A DNA stretch of 64,000 nucleotides from Albibacterium bauzanense (GCF_004339765.1 NZ_SMGO01000003.1:62001-126000), one strand, 5' to 3'; shown: positions 54,665 through 63,430, counted from the stretch's first letter. Program-made: numbers and translations. The notes: generated by a model from the letters alone, not told the origin.

Positions 54665-54830
54665 ACGGTCATTTCTGGCTAGCTAAATTAATTCCAATCT
54701 TAAAGAATAGTAGTTGGATATCATGAAGTATGGTGATAACATTTTAAAGCAGGGACATGTATAACATGGTAAACGCAGCTGTTTCCTCGTTAGTAACATT
54801 GTAACAAAACTCTAAGTAATGACAAAATAA
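54665..54830. other. Gap before the Crp/Fnr gene
   Basis: No gene seen; the sequence presumably carries the promoter of the Crp/Fnr-like regulator, but no clear TAnnTTTG element stands out. Confidence 0.35.
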
Positions 54831-55340
54831 ATGGATAAATTAAAACATCTTTTTACACGGTTAGAAGTTCCTGCAAAAACAACTCTTTTACAGGAAGGAC
54901 AAATTTCAAAAACAATGTTCTTTATTGAAAAAGGTTGTTTACGGACTTGGGTCAATAATGACGGTAAAGAGATAACTACTCAATTTTTCTTTGAAAACGA
55001 CAGAGTTGCTTCCATCGAAAGCTTTAGGACAAATCAGCCGAGTTTATATAGCATTGAAAGCTTAGAGCCCTGTATTTTACAGACAATTTCACAACAAGAC
55101 TTCCAAAACGCTTTAGAAAACTTACCTGAAATAAAAGAGGAATTGGAAGGGCATTTATTCCGACGACTTTTACAGGCTCAAAAACTTTTCTATTCCTATC
55201 TTAAAAATAATCCTCAAAAACGCTATGAAGAACTTCTTGAAGAGCATCCTCATATTATTCAGCGTATTCCACAACATTATATCGCATCCTATTTAGGCAT
55301 TACATCTGTTTCGTTAAGCAGGATACGCAACAGACGATAG
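54831..55340 (+). CDS. Crp/Fnr-family transcription regulator
   Basis: This is a 169-residue protein. The cyclic-nucleotide-binding-like domain (about 1-115) has LLQEGQISKTMFFIEKGCLRTW and GKEITTQFFFENDRVAS. The C-terminal part after the long helix is a short HTH (IPQHYIASYLGITSVSLSRIR). Many Bacteroidota have short members of this family that act on nearby redox genes. It lies 82 bases before the flavodoxin-like reductase gene, same strand, so it may control it. Confidence 0.85.
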   Translation: MDKLKHLFTRLEVPAKTTLLQEGQISKTMFFIEKGCLRTWVNNDGKEITTQFFFENDRVASIESFRTNQPSLYSIESLEPCILQTISQQDFQNALENLPEIKEELEGHLFRRLLQAQKLFYSYLKNNPQKRYEELLEEHPHIIQRIPQHYIASYLGITSVSLSRIRNRR

Positions 55341-55422
55341 GAAACCCATTTCTTTACAATTGTTATCGTTCAGGCATTTGCTACTTCTCAATTTTGCTAA
55401 ATAAATTTAAACAAAGCAAAAA

Positions 55423-56013
55423 ATGAGAGTAGCAATAGTATTTAATCATCCTTACGAAGGGAGCTATAACAATGCAATATTAAGTTCAGTAACCAAAGGA
55501 CTTAAAAGTGGAAATCACGAGGTTGACCTGATGCATCTTGATAATGATGGATTTAACCCTGTAATGTCAAAGGCTGATTTGAAAGCTTTTATAGAGCACA
55601 AACCTATAGACCCACAAGTAATAGACTATAATGAGCGTTTGAAAAAAGCAGACCATCTGATTTTTATTTTCCCCATTTGGTGGGATTTGATGCCTGCAAT
55701 GACCAAAGGATTTATTGATAGAGTTCTCACTCCGGGGGTTGTTTATGACCATCATCCCCGAGGTTTCGGATTAGTGCCACTTCTGAAAAACTTAAAGGGT
55801 GTAACCCTAATCACCACAATGAATAAACCCAAAATAATGTACTCTTTGCTCATTGGAAATTTAATAAAGAGAGCAATGATAAAAAGCGTTTTTAAAACTA
55901 TGGGTTACAAAAACATTCAGTGGATTAGCTATAATATGGTAAAGTCGGTCGGTCAGAAAAAAAGGGTAAAATGGCTGACTGATATTGAAAGCAGGTTTTC
56001 AAAATTTAACTAA
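55423..56013 (+). CDS. Flavodoxin-like NAD(P)H:quinone oxidoreductase
   Basis: This is a 196-residue flavodoxin-like reductase (NQO/MdaB/KefF group). It shows the N-terminal VAIVFNHPYEGSYNNAIL, IFIFPIWWDLMPAMTKGFIDRVLTPG, and KGVTLITTMNKP. It reduces quinones with two electrons and so avoids radical formation. It stands behind a Crp/Fnr-like regulator, with a broken HxlR gene further upstream. Confidence 0.87.
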   Translation: MRVAIVFNHPYEGSYNNAILSSVTKGLKSGNHEVDLMHLDNDGFNPVMSKADLKAFIEHKPIDPQVIDYNERLKKADHLIFIFPIWWDLMPAMTKGFIDRVLTPGVVYDHHPRGFGLVPLLKNLKGVTLITTMNKPKIMYSLLIGNLIKRAMIKSVFKTMGYKNIQWISYNMVKSVGQKKRVKWLTDIESRFSKFN

Positions 56014-56103
56014 ATCATAGCATTATGAAATTGAACATAAAATAATTAGCCGTTTTATAATTTTCTAGTTTTTCTTGTCGGAGGATTATCAGGTGTACAC
56101 AGG

Positions 56104-56568
56104 TTATTCCAACTCGAAAGTAACAGTAACATTTCCTGAACCCAATGCAGAGGATAAGTCTCTTATATTATCAACCGTGCCTAGCTTTGTATAGCTGTAT
56201 GTTGTTGAATGAGCTTTGTAAAATAGCACCAACGTTTTGGAGCCAAACAACATCAGGTCACCTTCCTTTATTGTTTTCGGACGAGAAGAATTTGTGATTA
56301 GGCTATGTGTCAAATCAAAATACTTTTCATTGCCGTTCAGCTCAATCATATTAATTGTCATAGGCAACAATTCTTTAAAGGCTATAGCCGTATTATTATC
56401 TAACAGCGTAGCTGTGAATACGTGTGAGTTAACCTTTATTTTGATTTTATCGTTGTTCATAGTATTAGCACTTTCTGCATGAGTTTTAGATTCCTCTTTC
56501 TTGTAAGTTGAAGCACTGCTAAAAATTATAAGAATAAAAATTAAAGTGAGCGAAAATGAATGTTTCAT
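56104..56568 (-). CDS. Secreted cyclophilin-like-fold protein
   Basis: This is a 154-residue protein with a signal peptide (about 1-21, ILIIFSSASTY). The body matches the cyclophilin-like fold family: KIKVNSHVFTATLLDNNTAIAFKELLPMTINMIELN, then EGDLMLFGSKTLVLFYK and YTKLGTVDNI. Proline isomerase activity is not established for this family. It lies 8 bases after the hydrolase gene, so both are probably cotranscribed. Confidence 0.78.
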   Translation of the reverse strand: MKHSFSLTLIFILIIFSSASTYKKEESKTHAESANTMNNDKIKIKVNSHVFTATLLDNNTAIAFKELLPMTINMIELNGNEKYFDLTHSLITNSSRPKTIKEGDLMLFGSKTLVLFYKAHSTTYSYTKLGTVDNIRDLSSALGSGNVTVTFELE

Positions 56569-56576
56569 ACGGTTTC

Positions 56577-57620
56577 CTACTTCAAATTCTCTTTAAAGAA
56601 TTGCTCCAATTTATCGAAAGGAATAATATCCACTTTATCATATAAGTCAACATGAACGCCATTTGGAATAATTATCAGTTCTTTTGGCCCAATAGCTGCC
56701 TTGTAAGCATCTTCAGAAAAATAGCGTGAATGCGCGTTTTCTCCAGCTATCAAAAGCATCGGCCTTGGCGAAATCTCTTTGATGTAAGTCAGCAGCGGCA
56801 TATTCATAAAAGACAGCGAATTGGTTGTTGTCCAGCCGGTGGTTGAATTTAATGAACGCTCGTGGTAACCTCGTGAGGTTTTATAATAGTCGAAATATTC
56901 TTTTACGAATTGCGGTTCATCGCCGTTTAACTTTTCTGGCAAATGAGTGGTAGGGTAAGCTGGTGTTCCATTCTCTGCGTCTTTCCAGCGTTGCAAACTC
57001 ATTTGCTCCAAAGCTTTTGTGCGTTCCTCCAAAGTCATTGCATCATTATAACCCTTAGCGTTGACTCGCGACATATCGTACATACTTGTTGTGGCCACGG
57101 CTTTTACACGTTTGTCCACAGCAGTTGCATTTAAAGCAAAACCTGCCCAGCCACAAATACCGATGATGCCTATTTTATTTCTGTCCACTTGTTTCTGAAG
57201 CCCCAGAAAATCTACTGCTGCACTGAAATCTTCGGTATTGATGTCCGGTGAAGCCACATTGCGAGGTTCGCCACCACTTTCACCAGTGTAAGACGGGTCA
57301 AAAGCGATAACCGCAAAGCCACGTTCTGCCATCTGGTTGGCGTATAAACCGGATGATTGTTCTTTCACCGCACCAAACGGGCCGCTGATTGCTAATGCAG
57401 GCAATTTTTGGTTCTCTGTATTTTTTGGGAGGTACAAATCGCCAATAAGCGTGATGCCGTAGCGGTTTTTAAAGGTTACCTTTTGCCGAATTACCTTGTC
57501 GCTCAAGGTAAAGGTATAATGTTCTGTGTTATTCATATCCTCCTGATCTGATTTCTTGTTATATGCAAATAATTGTCCTGCTATCAAGAACACTATTACG
57601 GTTACTATGATCTGTTTCAT
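56577..57620 (-). CDS. Secreted alpha/beta hydrolase with a cysteine nucleophile elbow
   Basis: This is a 347-residue protein with a signal peptide (1-19). The core has DLYLPKN, PALAISGPFGAVKEQSSGLYA, FDPSYTGESGG and the nucleophile elbow IGICGWAGFA, where the expected Ser is Cys156. The late block has PMLLIAGENAHSRYFSEDAY and PNGVHVDLYDK with the His. Cys in this position occurs in dienelactone-hydrolase relatives. The gene starts 11 bases after the acetyltransferase gene on the same strand. Confidence 0.82.
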   Translation of the reverse strand: MKQIIVTVIVFLIAGQLFAYNKKSDQEDMNNTEHYTFTLSDKVIRQKVTFKNRYGITLIGDLYLPKNTENQKLPALAISGPFGAVKEQSSGLYANQMAERGFAVIAFDPSYTGESGGEPRNVASPDINTEDFSAAVDFLGLQKQVDRNKIGIIGICGWAGFALNATAVDKRVKAVATTSMYDMSRVNAKGYNDAMTLEERTKALEQMSLQRWKDAENGTPAYPTTHLPEKLNGDEPQFVKEYFDYYKTSRGYHERSLNSTTGWTTTNSLSFMNMPLLTYIKEISPRPMLLIAGENAHSRYFSEDAYKAAIGPKELIIIPNGVHVDLYDKVDIIPFDKLEQFFKENLK

Positions 57621-57631
57621 TTTATTTTGTG

Positions 57632-58192
57632 TTAAATTGTTTTAAGGGTTTTTGCCGGAACACCACCTACAATTACATTATCCGGAACGTCTTTGGAAAC
57701 CACCGCACCAGCCGCTACCACTGAATTCTCTCCAATAGTGACACCTTGCAGAATGATGGCACCAGCACCGATCCATGCATTCTTTTTAATGTGGATCTGT
57801 TTGGGAATAAGAAATTGCCGTTCTTGAGCTTCGATGGGATGGCCTTCTGTTAATAAACTGACTTTTGGAGCAATCTGTACGTTGTCATCAATTGTAATTC
57901 CACCCATATCCAGGAACACACAATCAAAATTGATGAAAACATTTTTACCGATTCGTGTATGCTTACCGTAATTAATATACAGAGGCGTAAAAACCGCAAC
58001 ACTTTCGTCAATCTCATTGCCCGTAATCTGGCCCAGCAGATTCCTGATTTCATCAGGATCGGCAGAACAATTCATTTTTAGTAGCAGCTTTTTTGTGGCG
58101 AATGCAGCCTCGCGCATTTTATAGGCTTGCGGGTCATTCGCCGAAATGGTTTCTCCATTTCGAAGCCTTTCAAAAATATCCTTAGTTTCCAT
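57632..58192 (-). CDS. Maltose/galactoside O-acetyltransferase-like protein
   Basis: This is a 186-residue hexapeptide-repeat protein. The N-terminal part (RNGETISANDPQAYKMREA) and the left-handed beta-helix (DFVFLDMGGITIDDNVQIAPKVSLL, AWIGAGAIILQGVTIGENSVVAAGAVVSKDVPDN) fit the maltose/galactoside acetyltransferase group. It acetylates sugars with acetyl-CoA. It is the first gene of a three-gene minus-strand set with the hydrolase and cyclophilin-like protein, and faces an AraC gene. Confidence 0.88.
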   Translation of the reverse strand: METKDIFERLRNGETISANDPQAYKMREAAFATKKLLLKMNCSADPDEIRNLLGQITGNEIDESVAVFTPLYINYGKHTRIGKNVFINFDCVFLDMGGITIDDNVQIAPKVSLLTEGHPIEAQERQFLIPKQIHIKKNAWIGAGAIILQGVTIGENSVVAAGAVVSKDVPDNVIVGGVPAKTLKTI

Positions 58193-58220
58193 ATCCTTTT
58201 GAAGTTCTTAAATTACATTA

Positions 58221-58228
58221 CAAATCTA
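58221..58228 (-). promoter_or_regulatory. -7 element of the acetyltransferase gene
   Basis: TAGATTTG on the minus strand fits TAnnTTTG and ends 28 bases before the start codon. An imperfect inverted repeat (58222-58247) covers it. Confidence 0.5.
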
Positions 58229-58259
58229 TGTACTAAAATACAGATTTATAAGGCCTGTT

Positions 58260-58286
58260 TTACGTCAATAATGTCACATATTACGT
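58260..58286. promoter_or_regulatory. 21-bp-spaced direct repeat beside AraC gene
   Basis: TTACGT occurs at 58260-58265 and 58281-58286, exactly 21 bp apart, in the gap between the acetyltransferase and the AraC gene. This spacing is that of AraC half-sites. The motif is short, so chance is possible. Confidence 0.4.
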
Positions 58287-58308
58287 ATCTTGCTGAAAGT
58301 TTTTAAAA

Positions 58309-59130
58309 ATGGTCACCGCAAAAAACCAAATAGTAACTTTATTTAAAGCCACTTCTACCGAAGAGCTTCCACCGAATTTCCAATCGAAATTTCACACGCA
58401 TATTTATTGTGAGCGCGGAAGTGTACAATTCAACTTCAATAATGGATCCTGGCAAGGGAAAACGGACGAGTTTATTTTCTGGTTAGCGGGCAGCGAGGTT
58501 TCGGACGTATCGTTTTCGCCGAATTTTCGCGGCACAGTGCTGCTTGTAGAGAAAAGTTTTTTGACCGATAATGTGCCCAGTGTAAACAGGAGCATCGATG
58601 CTCTTCTCTATTCCATGGAAAACCCCGTTTTACATCCAGGCAAGCAGGATAAGAAAAAGATTTTTAGCAATTTTCAGCTATTATACGATCGCTCGCAAGA
58701 AACCGACCATCGTTTTTACGAAGAAGCATTGAAACTCCAGATGCAACTGTTTCTACTAGAAATGTGGCATATCTTTGCCGAAGAGCACGAACGGCGAAAA
58801 CGGAGTTTGCAAAGTGGCACATTGTACGAACGTTTTGTACAGCTGGTGCAGCAACACTGTATGATCGAGCGCGAAGTGAAATTTTACGCTGACCGGTTGC
58901 ATATTACCCCGAAATATCTGAACCAGGTCTGTAAAGCCAACACAAGTATTCCAGCCTCGCAATGGATTCAACGTTATACAAAAGAGCGGATTATCCTTCT
59001 TTTACAGAATAAAAATCTAAGTATTGCCGAGATAGCCGATAAAATGAATTTCTCTAGTTATTCGTTCTTTACTCGATATGTAAAAAAGGTGCTGGGGATG
59101 AGCCCTCGAGCGTACCGAAAGAGGATTTGA
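58309..59130 (+). CDS. AraC-family transcription regulator
   Basis: This is a 273-residue protein. The N-terminal part (about 1-165) is a cupin-like sensing domain (FHTHIYCERGSVQFNF). The C-terminal double HTH of the AraC type has FYADRLHITPKYLNQVCKANTS and LSIAEIADKMNFSSYSFFTRYVKKVLGMSPRAYRK. The gene is divergent from the acetyltransferase-hydrolase set, its probable target. The ligand is unknown. Confidence 0.9.
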   Translation: MVTAKNQIVTLFKATSTEELPPNFQSKFHTHIYCERGSVQFNFNNGSWQGKTDEFIFWLAGSEVSDVSFSPNFRGTVLLVEKSFLTDNVPSVNRSIDALLYSMENPVLHPGKQDKKKIFSNFQLLYDRSQETDHRFYEEALKLQMQLFLLEMWHIFAEEHERRKRSLQSGTLYERFVQLVQQHCMIEREVKFYADRLHITPKYLNQVCKANTSIPASQWIQRYTKERIILLLQNKNLSIAEIADKMNFSSYSFFTRYVKKVLGMSPRAYRKRI

Positions 59131-59196
59131 CCGATTATATATTTTTGCTAATCAAACTGATTATCAAAATCTATCTTTCAGAGCAAAACTTTGTAC

Positions 59197-60330
59197 CTAC
59201 AATTCCAGAAACTCAATCAACTCTTTTGCAGCAGCCCGACCAGCACGGTTGGCACCAATAGTGGAAGCAGAAGGACCATAGCCGGTTAAATGGATCCGCG
59301 GGTCTTTAGCAACTTGCGTAGCTAATTTTCCAGACATCTCAATACCGTTTTTATCATTCATCAACTTTAAAGGAGTAAGATGGTCTAAAGAATGAAGAAA
59401 ACCTGTATTCCAAAAAATAACATCGGCATCAAGAGTCGTTCCATCTGCCCATCGAACGCCTGTTTCTGTAATTTCATCAAACATAGGTTTTCGATCTAAA
59501 ACTCCATTTTTCAACATTCCCTCAATAGCGGGAGTGATTGGTAAACCCGTTACAGATACTACTGAATTTGGAGGCAGGCCTTCTCTTACTCTTTTCTCTA
59601 CCATCGCAACAGCCTCGCGCCCTAATTCAGGAGTAAACTCATATTTTCTAAAATCAGGGGATCTACGTGCCACCCAGGTAGTTTGAGTTACCTTCGAGAC
59701 TTCACCCAACAATTGAACAGCTGAAATTCCACCTCCCACAATAATGACATGTTTTCCAACGAACTCTTGTGCACCTTTATACTCACCTGTATGTAATTGC
59801 CTCCCTTGAAATTTTTCCCATCCAGGATACCTAGGGCAATTTGGAGTTTTCCAGGTACCAGTAGCATTAATCAACCCACGAGCACTGAATTGAACGCCAT
59901 TCGTTCTGATGATAAACCGCCCATGTCTTTCTGTAACATCAATGACCCTTATTGGACGAATTACAGGAAGTTCGAAAGCTTTCTCATATTGCTCGTAGTA
60001 TTTCGGAATTGCAAAATTTGCCTGTAATTCTTTATCTTTCATGTTTATAGCATCGGCAAAGCCCATTCCAGGTAGATCGTTGATACCGTTTACATTATTC
60101 AGCGTTAAAGAATCCCATCGATGTTGCCAAGCTCCTCCAGGCGCGAACTCATCATCTAAAACTACAAAACCTTTCCCAGGTTCTATTCCCTCTTTTTTTA
60201 AATGGTATGCTGCAGACAAACCTGCTTGTCCAGCTCCGATTACAACAATATCCACCTTATAGAATATATCAGAACCAACTTTGTTCGGTTCAGAAGGATC
60301 GGTATTAGGTAAATCTTTATCAGCTTTCAT
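59197..60330 (-). CDS. FAD-dependent flavoprotein monooxygenase-like oxidoreductase
   Basis: This is a 377-residue protein. The FAD motif VIGAGQAGLSAAYHL lies near residue 32 and a second dinucleotide motif VGGGISAVQLLGEV near residue 192. The layout matches CzcO-type flavin monooxygenases and related pyridine-nucleotide disulphide oxidoreductases. It should oxidise an organic substrate with NADPH. The substrate is unknown. The SDR gene lies upstream on the same strand with a terminator between. Confidence 0.86.
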   Translation of the reverse strand: MKADKDLPNTDPSEPNKVGSDIFYKVDIVVIGAGQAGLSAAYHLKKEGIEPGKGFVVLDDEFAPGGAWQHRWDSLTLNNVNGINDLPGMGFADAINMKDKELQANFAIPKYYEQYEKAFELPVIRPIRVIDVTERHGRFIIRTNGVQFSARGLINATGTWKTPNCPRYPGWEKFQGRQLHTGEYKGAQEFVGKHVIIVGGGISAVQLLGEVSKVTQTTWVARRSPDFRKYEFTPELGREAVAMVEKRVREGLPPNSVVSVTGLPITPAIEGMLKNGVLDRKPMFDEITETGVRWADGTTLDADVIFWNTGFLHSLDHLTPLKLMNDKNGIEMSGKLATQVAKDPRIHLTGYGPSASTIGANRAGRAAAKELIEFLEL

Positions 60331-60417
60331 TTAAATCCTCTGTACAAGTTTCAATAAATCTCTTTCGTGCGGGGTTAAAACCATACACAAATATATCTTT
60401 TACTCCTCTCATAAAAA

Positions 60418-60438
60418 AACACCCATTTAGAGGGTGTT
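60418..60438 (-). terminator. Terminator after the SDR gene
   Basis: AACACCC pairs with GGGTGTT across a 7-base loop; on the minus strand the stem is followed by TTTTT. It lies between the SDR stop and the monooxygenase start. Confidence 0.7.
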
Positions 60439-60484
60439 CAAAAAACAGGTCTCACCTGCCCAATAAGTTTAGGGGTATTAGAAA

Positions 60485-61255
60485 TCAAAGAGCCACTCCA
60501 CCAGATACTTCGATACGTTGCCCATTAATCCACCCTGCATCCTCTGTACATAAAAAAGATACTACACCACCAATATCATCTGGCAAGCCAACACGACCCA
60601 GCGCAGTAAGACTTGCTATATTTGCATTAATTTCTTTATTATCTCTTGTACGACCGCCACCAAAATCAGTTTCTATAGCTCCTGGAGCCACTACATTCAC
60701 AGCAATGCGTCTTCCGCCCAATTCTTTTGCAAGGTATTTTGTCAATACTTCAACAGCACCTTTCATAGATCCATAAACAGAAGATCCTGGAAAAGAGAAA
60801 CGAGTAAGTCCGGAAGAAATATTAATAATACGTCCACCATCATTGAGGAAAGGCAATGCTTTTTGTGTAAAGAAAAACACTCCTTTGTAATGGATATTCA
60901 AAGCATCATCAAACTGATCTTCTGTAGTCTCCGTAAACGGCGCGTACAACGCTGTACCAGCATTATTAATAAGAAAATCAATTTTCTTGCTACCATTTTG
61001 TTCTTCTAAACGTTCACTTAGCTGCTTGAAAAACCCATCAAAAAGTTGAATACTACCGGCGTCTAACTGAAAAGCCATGGCCTTTTGGCCAAGCGCTTGT
61101 ATTTCCGCTACCACCTCTTCTGCTTTCTGTTGATTACTGTGATACGTAAGTATTACGTCAATTCCTTTTTTAGCCAAACTTAAGGCCATATTTCTTCCCA
61201 GGCCACGGCTTCCTCCTGTTACGAGGGCTATTTTACTTTTTGCTTTTGTCATCAC
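60485..61255 (-). CDS. SDR-family oxidoreductase
   Basis: This is a 256-residue short-chain dehydrogenase. It shows TGGSRGLGRNMA, FLINNAGTAL, the serine in IINISSG and YGSMKGA with the Tyr-x3-Lys pair, and ends with VSGGVAL. The frame begins GTG at 61255 followed by ATG at 61252; the ATG may be the real start. It is preceded by strong 21-bp-spaced direct repeats and by an AraC gene on the same strand, which is its likely regulator. Confidence 0.88.
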   Translation of the reverse strand: MMTKAKSKIALVTGGSRGLGRNMALSLAKKGIDVILTYHSNQQKAEEVVAEIQALGQKAMAFQLDAGSIQLFDGFFKQLSERLEEQNGSKKIDFLINNAGTALYAPFTETTEDQFDDALNIHYKGVFFFTQKALPFLNDGGRIINISSGLTRFSFPGSSVYGSMKGAVEVLTKYLAKELGGRRIAVNVVAPGAIETDFGGGRTRDNKEINANIASLTALGRVGLPDDIGGVVSFLCTEDAGWINGQRIEVSGGVAL

Positions 61256-61304
61256 TTATATTTTTTATTTGATGTAACAAAATTCAGTAAAAAAACAGCT
61301 TGCT

Positions 61305-61341
61305 TGTTTGCAAGCATCAATCCTATGTTTGCAAAATTCAA
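61305..61341. promoter_or_regulatory. 21-bp-spaced direct repeats, probable AraC-family operator
   Basis: TGTTTGCAA at 61305-61313 recurs at 61326-61334. The similarity continues through TCAA, giving 13 of 16 identical positions at exactly 21 bp spacing, two helical turns. The site lies 50 to 86 bases before the SDR start and directly after the AraC gene. Confidence 0.6.
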
Positions 61342-61351
61342 ACATTTTGAA

Positions 61352-62290
61352 CTATGAGCGAAAAGTAAGTGGAGTTAAGGTGGTTTGCTTCTTGAAAAAA
61401 TTAGAAAAATGTGCAACCTCTTCAAATCCCAGACTATAAGCAATTTCGGAGACGTTCCAATCCGTTTGTTTCAACAGAATCTTGGCTTCCTGAGTAATCC
61501 GGCTGCTAATGATTTCTGTAGTTGTCTTTCCTGTATTTTCCTTTAAAACCTTATTGAGGTAATTAACATGAATGGCCAGCCGATCCGCATATTCCTTTGC
61601 GGTCTTTAATTGCAACCTCTGGTGGGAAGATTCCACCGGAAACTGTCGTTCCAGCAATTCGATAAATAGAGCGAAGATACGGGTTGCAGCATTCTGGGTG
61701 GAATGCAAAGGCGTAGCAGGTTGCAGCTTTTGTCCATAATGAATAAGCTCCAGCACATAATTGCGGAGAAGATCGTACTTATATTCATAGTCTGATGCTA
61801 TTTCTTTTTGCATTTTTCTGAATACAAGTTCAATTTCTTCTGCCTGTTTATCTGTGATTTCAAAGACGGGATAACCTCCTGATTTAAAGATAGGAAGTTC
61901 GTCCAGCATAACACCAGATTTGTTTTTGATGAGAAACGCATCTGTAAAAACACAAAAGGATCCGGATTGGTTTTCATCCAACGGAAGCCAGTGATAAGGC
62001 ACCTTAGGTGAAGCAAACAACAAAGCATTATGTGCTATATCAATAACTTTATCCGCATATTCTGCTCTATTCTTACCTCGTATCAGACTAATTTTGTAGT
62101 AGGCCCTCCGATTGTAAGGCATCGCTTGCTTTTGCTTTAACTGCCTGATAGTTTCAAAAATATCAAACACGTTAAAATGGCCAATCTCTTTATGAATGCC
62201 TGGCGGCAATAGCATATGAATCTCTTTACCTGTAAAAGCCACTGCTTGCTGATAAAACTCATCAAGCGATGTGTTTTCAATGTTCTTCAT
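61352..62290 (-). CDS. AraC-family transcription regulator
   Basis: This is a 312-residue protein. The N-terminal 200 residues form a cupin-like sensing part (FCVFTDAFLIKNKSGVMLDELPIF). The C-terminal double HTH has AKEYADRLAIHVNYLNKVLKENTGKT and WNVSEIAYSLGFEEVAHFSNFFKKQTTLTPLTFR. It lies directly upstream of the SDR gene on the same strand, with the direct repeats between, so it probably controls that gene. The ligand is unknown. Confidence 0.92.
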   Translation of the reverse strand: MKNIENTSLDEFYQQAVAFTGKEIHMLLPPGIHKEIGHFNVFDIFETIRQLKQKQAMPYNRRAYYKISLIRGKNRAEYADKVIDIAHNALLFASPKVPYHWLPLDENQSGSFCVFTDAFLIKNKSGVMLDELPIFKSGGYPVFEITDKQAEEIELVFRKMQKEIASDYEYKYDLLRNYVLELIHYGQKLQPATPLHSTQNAATRIFALFIELLERQFPVESSHQRLQLKTAKEYADRLAIHVNYLNKVLKENTGKTTTEIISSRITQEAKILLKQTDWNVSEIAYSLGFEEVAHFSNFFKKQTTLTPLTFRS

Positions 62291-62398
62291 GGTGAGCTTC
62301 TGTTTGTAAAATTCAAAGGTAAGAAATATTCATAAACTGATGATAGACAAACAACTTAACTATCATGAAGCTGCTGTTTATATAAATAGATTTTACAT

Positions 62399-62406
62399 TA
62401 TATTTG
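62399..62406 (+). promoter_or_regulatory. -7 element of the Pr6Pr gene, leaderless
   Basis: TATATTTG fits TAnnTTTG and ends 3 bases before the ATG. The predicted transcript would begin at or within the start codon. Confidence 0.55.
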
Positions 62407-62409
62407 TAA

Positions 62410-63048
62410 ATGGATCAACACAAAACAGTACGCGTTATTGCTACTCTCTGTGCCCTTCTTGTGTGGGCAACAGTAATTCTGCAGTTTATCCTTATTATTC
62501 AAAACCGCACCTACCCCGTTCCAGAAACCATTATCCAGTTCTTCAGTTACTTTACAATTCTTACAAACATCCTGGTTGCCTGTTGCTTTACAACGATAGC
62601 GATAAAGCGAGAACCATATAAAACTACATTTTTTGCTAATCCAGGAGTATTGGCTGCCACGGTTGTTAATATAACTATCGTTGGAAGTGTTTACAACCTC
62701 ATATTACGTGCGTTATGGACGCCTACTGGCCTACAACTTCTTGCAGATGAATTCCTTCATACTATTATCCCTATATTATATATAACATTCTGGCTGATAG
62801 CCGTCCCAAAAATTCATTTGCACTGGAGCAGGATATTCAACTGGTTGTACTATCCGCTCGGTTATTTTATTATTATACTTTTTTCAGGTTCTTTATCCGG
62901 ATTTTACCCCTACCCTTTTATCAATGTAACAGAGCTAGGATGGTCACAGGTAATCATAAACAGCATCTTCATAACCGCTGCATTTATCTTTTTATCTCTA
63001 CTCATAGTTTTCATTTCAAGAATGATGCAGCGAAACAAGCACTCTTAA
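62410..63048 (+). CDS. Pr6Pr-family membrane protein
   Basis: This is a 212-residue protein with six predicted membrane helices. It matches the Pr6Pr (FAR-17a/AIG1-related) family through FFSYFTILTNILVACC, YNLILRALWTP, LLADEFLHTIIPILYITFW and YPLGYFIIILFSG with FYPYPFINV. The function in bacteria is unknown. Its stop codon overlaps that of the convergent Rof-like gene by 4 bases. Confidence 0.85.
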   Translation: MDQHKTVRVIATLCALLVWATVILQFILIIQNRTYPVPETIIQFFSYFTILTNILVACCFTTIAIKREPYKTTFFANPGVLAATVVNITIVGSVYNLILRALWTPTGLQLLADEFLHTIIPILYITFWLIAVPKIHLHWSRIFNWLYYPLGYFIIILFSGSLSGFYPYPFINVTELGWSQVIINSIFITAAFIFLSLLIVFISRMMQRNKHS

Positions 63049-63356
63049 TTTTCGTATCCGCCCATACAACTCATACAGGCATTAGCATATAAATCATACT
63101 CATCGTAGGCAGCACCTATCTTACCAAACAGAGTTATTATTCTGTCTATCCTTATTTTAGCTCCGGTATTTAGAATTAGATAGACTCCGGCATTCTTTTC
63201 CTCTACCATCTCAAGAACGATACCTTTTTCATCAGCAACTTGACCGTTATTATCAAAAAAGAAAACTTTACCCTCGTTCTTTTTATTTATTGCTTCTTCT
63301 ATTGCCTCTTTAAATTCCCAAGAGACAGGAAGATATGATATGTTTTTTGAACTCAT
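63045..63356 (-). CDS. Rof-like (Rho-binding antiterminator) small protein
   Basis: This is a 103-residue protein. The segment GKVFFFDNNGQVADEKGIVLEMVEEKNAGVYL-like strands followed by KIRIDRIITLFGK resembles the Rof fold, which binds Rho and blocks termination. The tail YDEYDLYANACMSCMGGY carries two cysteines near the C-terminus, a feature I recall in related Bacteroidota proteins. The assignment rests on the IRIDRI motif and length and is tentative. Confidence 0.5.
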   Translation of the reverse strand: MSSKNISYLPVSWEFKEAIEEAINKKNEGKVFFFDNNGQVADEKGIVLEMVEEKNAGVYLILNTGAKIRIDRIITLFGKIGAAYDEYDLYANACMSCMGGYEN

Positions 63357-63430
63357 GACTTATTAAATTTCTTTACTATTATATCCTTTACTATATAATA
63401 TATTGAAATAGCTTTTTGTTTTACATCAAG

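Noticed and set aside
56026-56100. Possible remnant of a signal-peptide gene after the quinone reductase
   Set aside because: The frame MKLNIK is followed at once by stops, and the later hydrophobic stretch is too short to assign.
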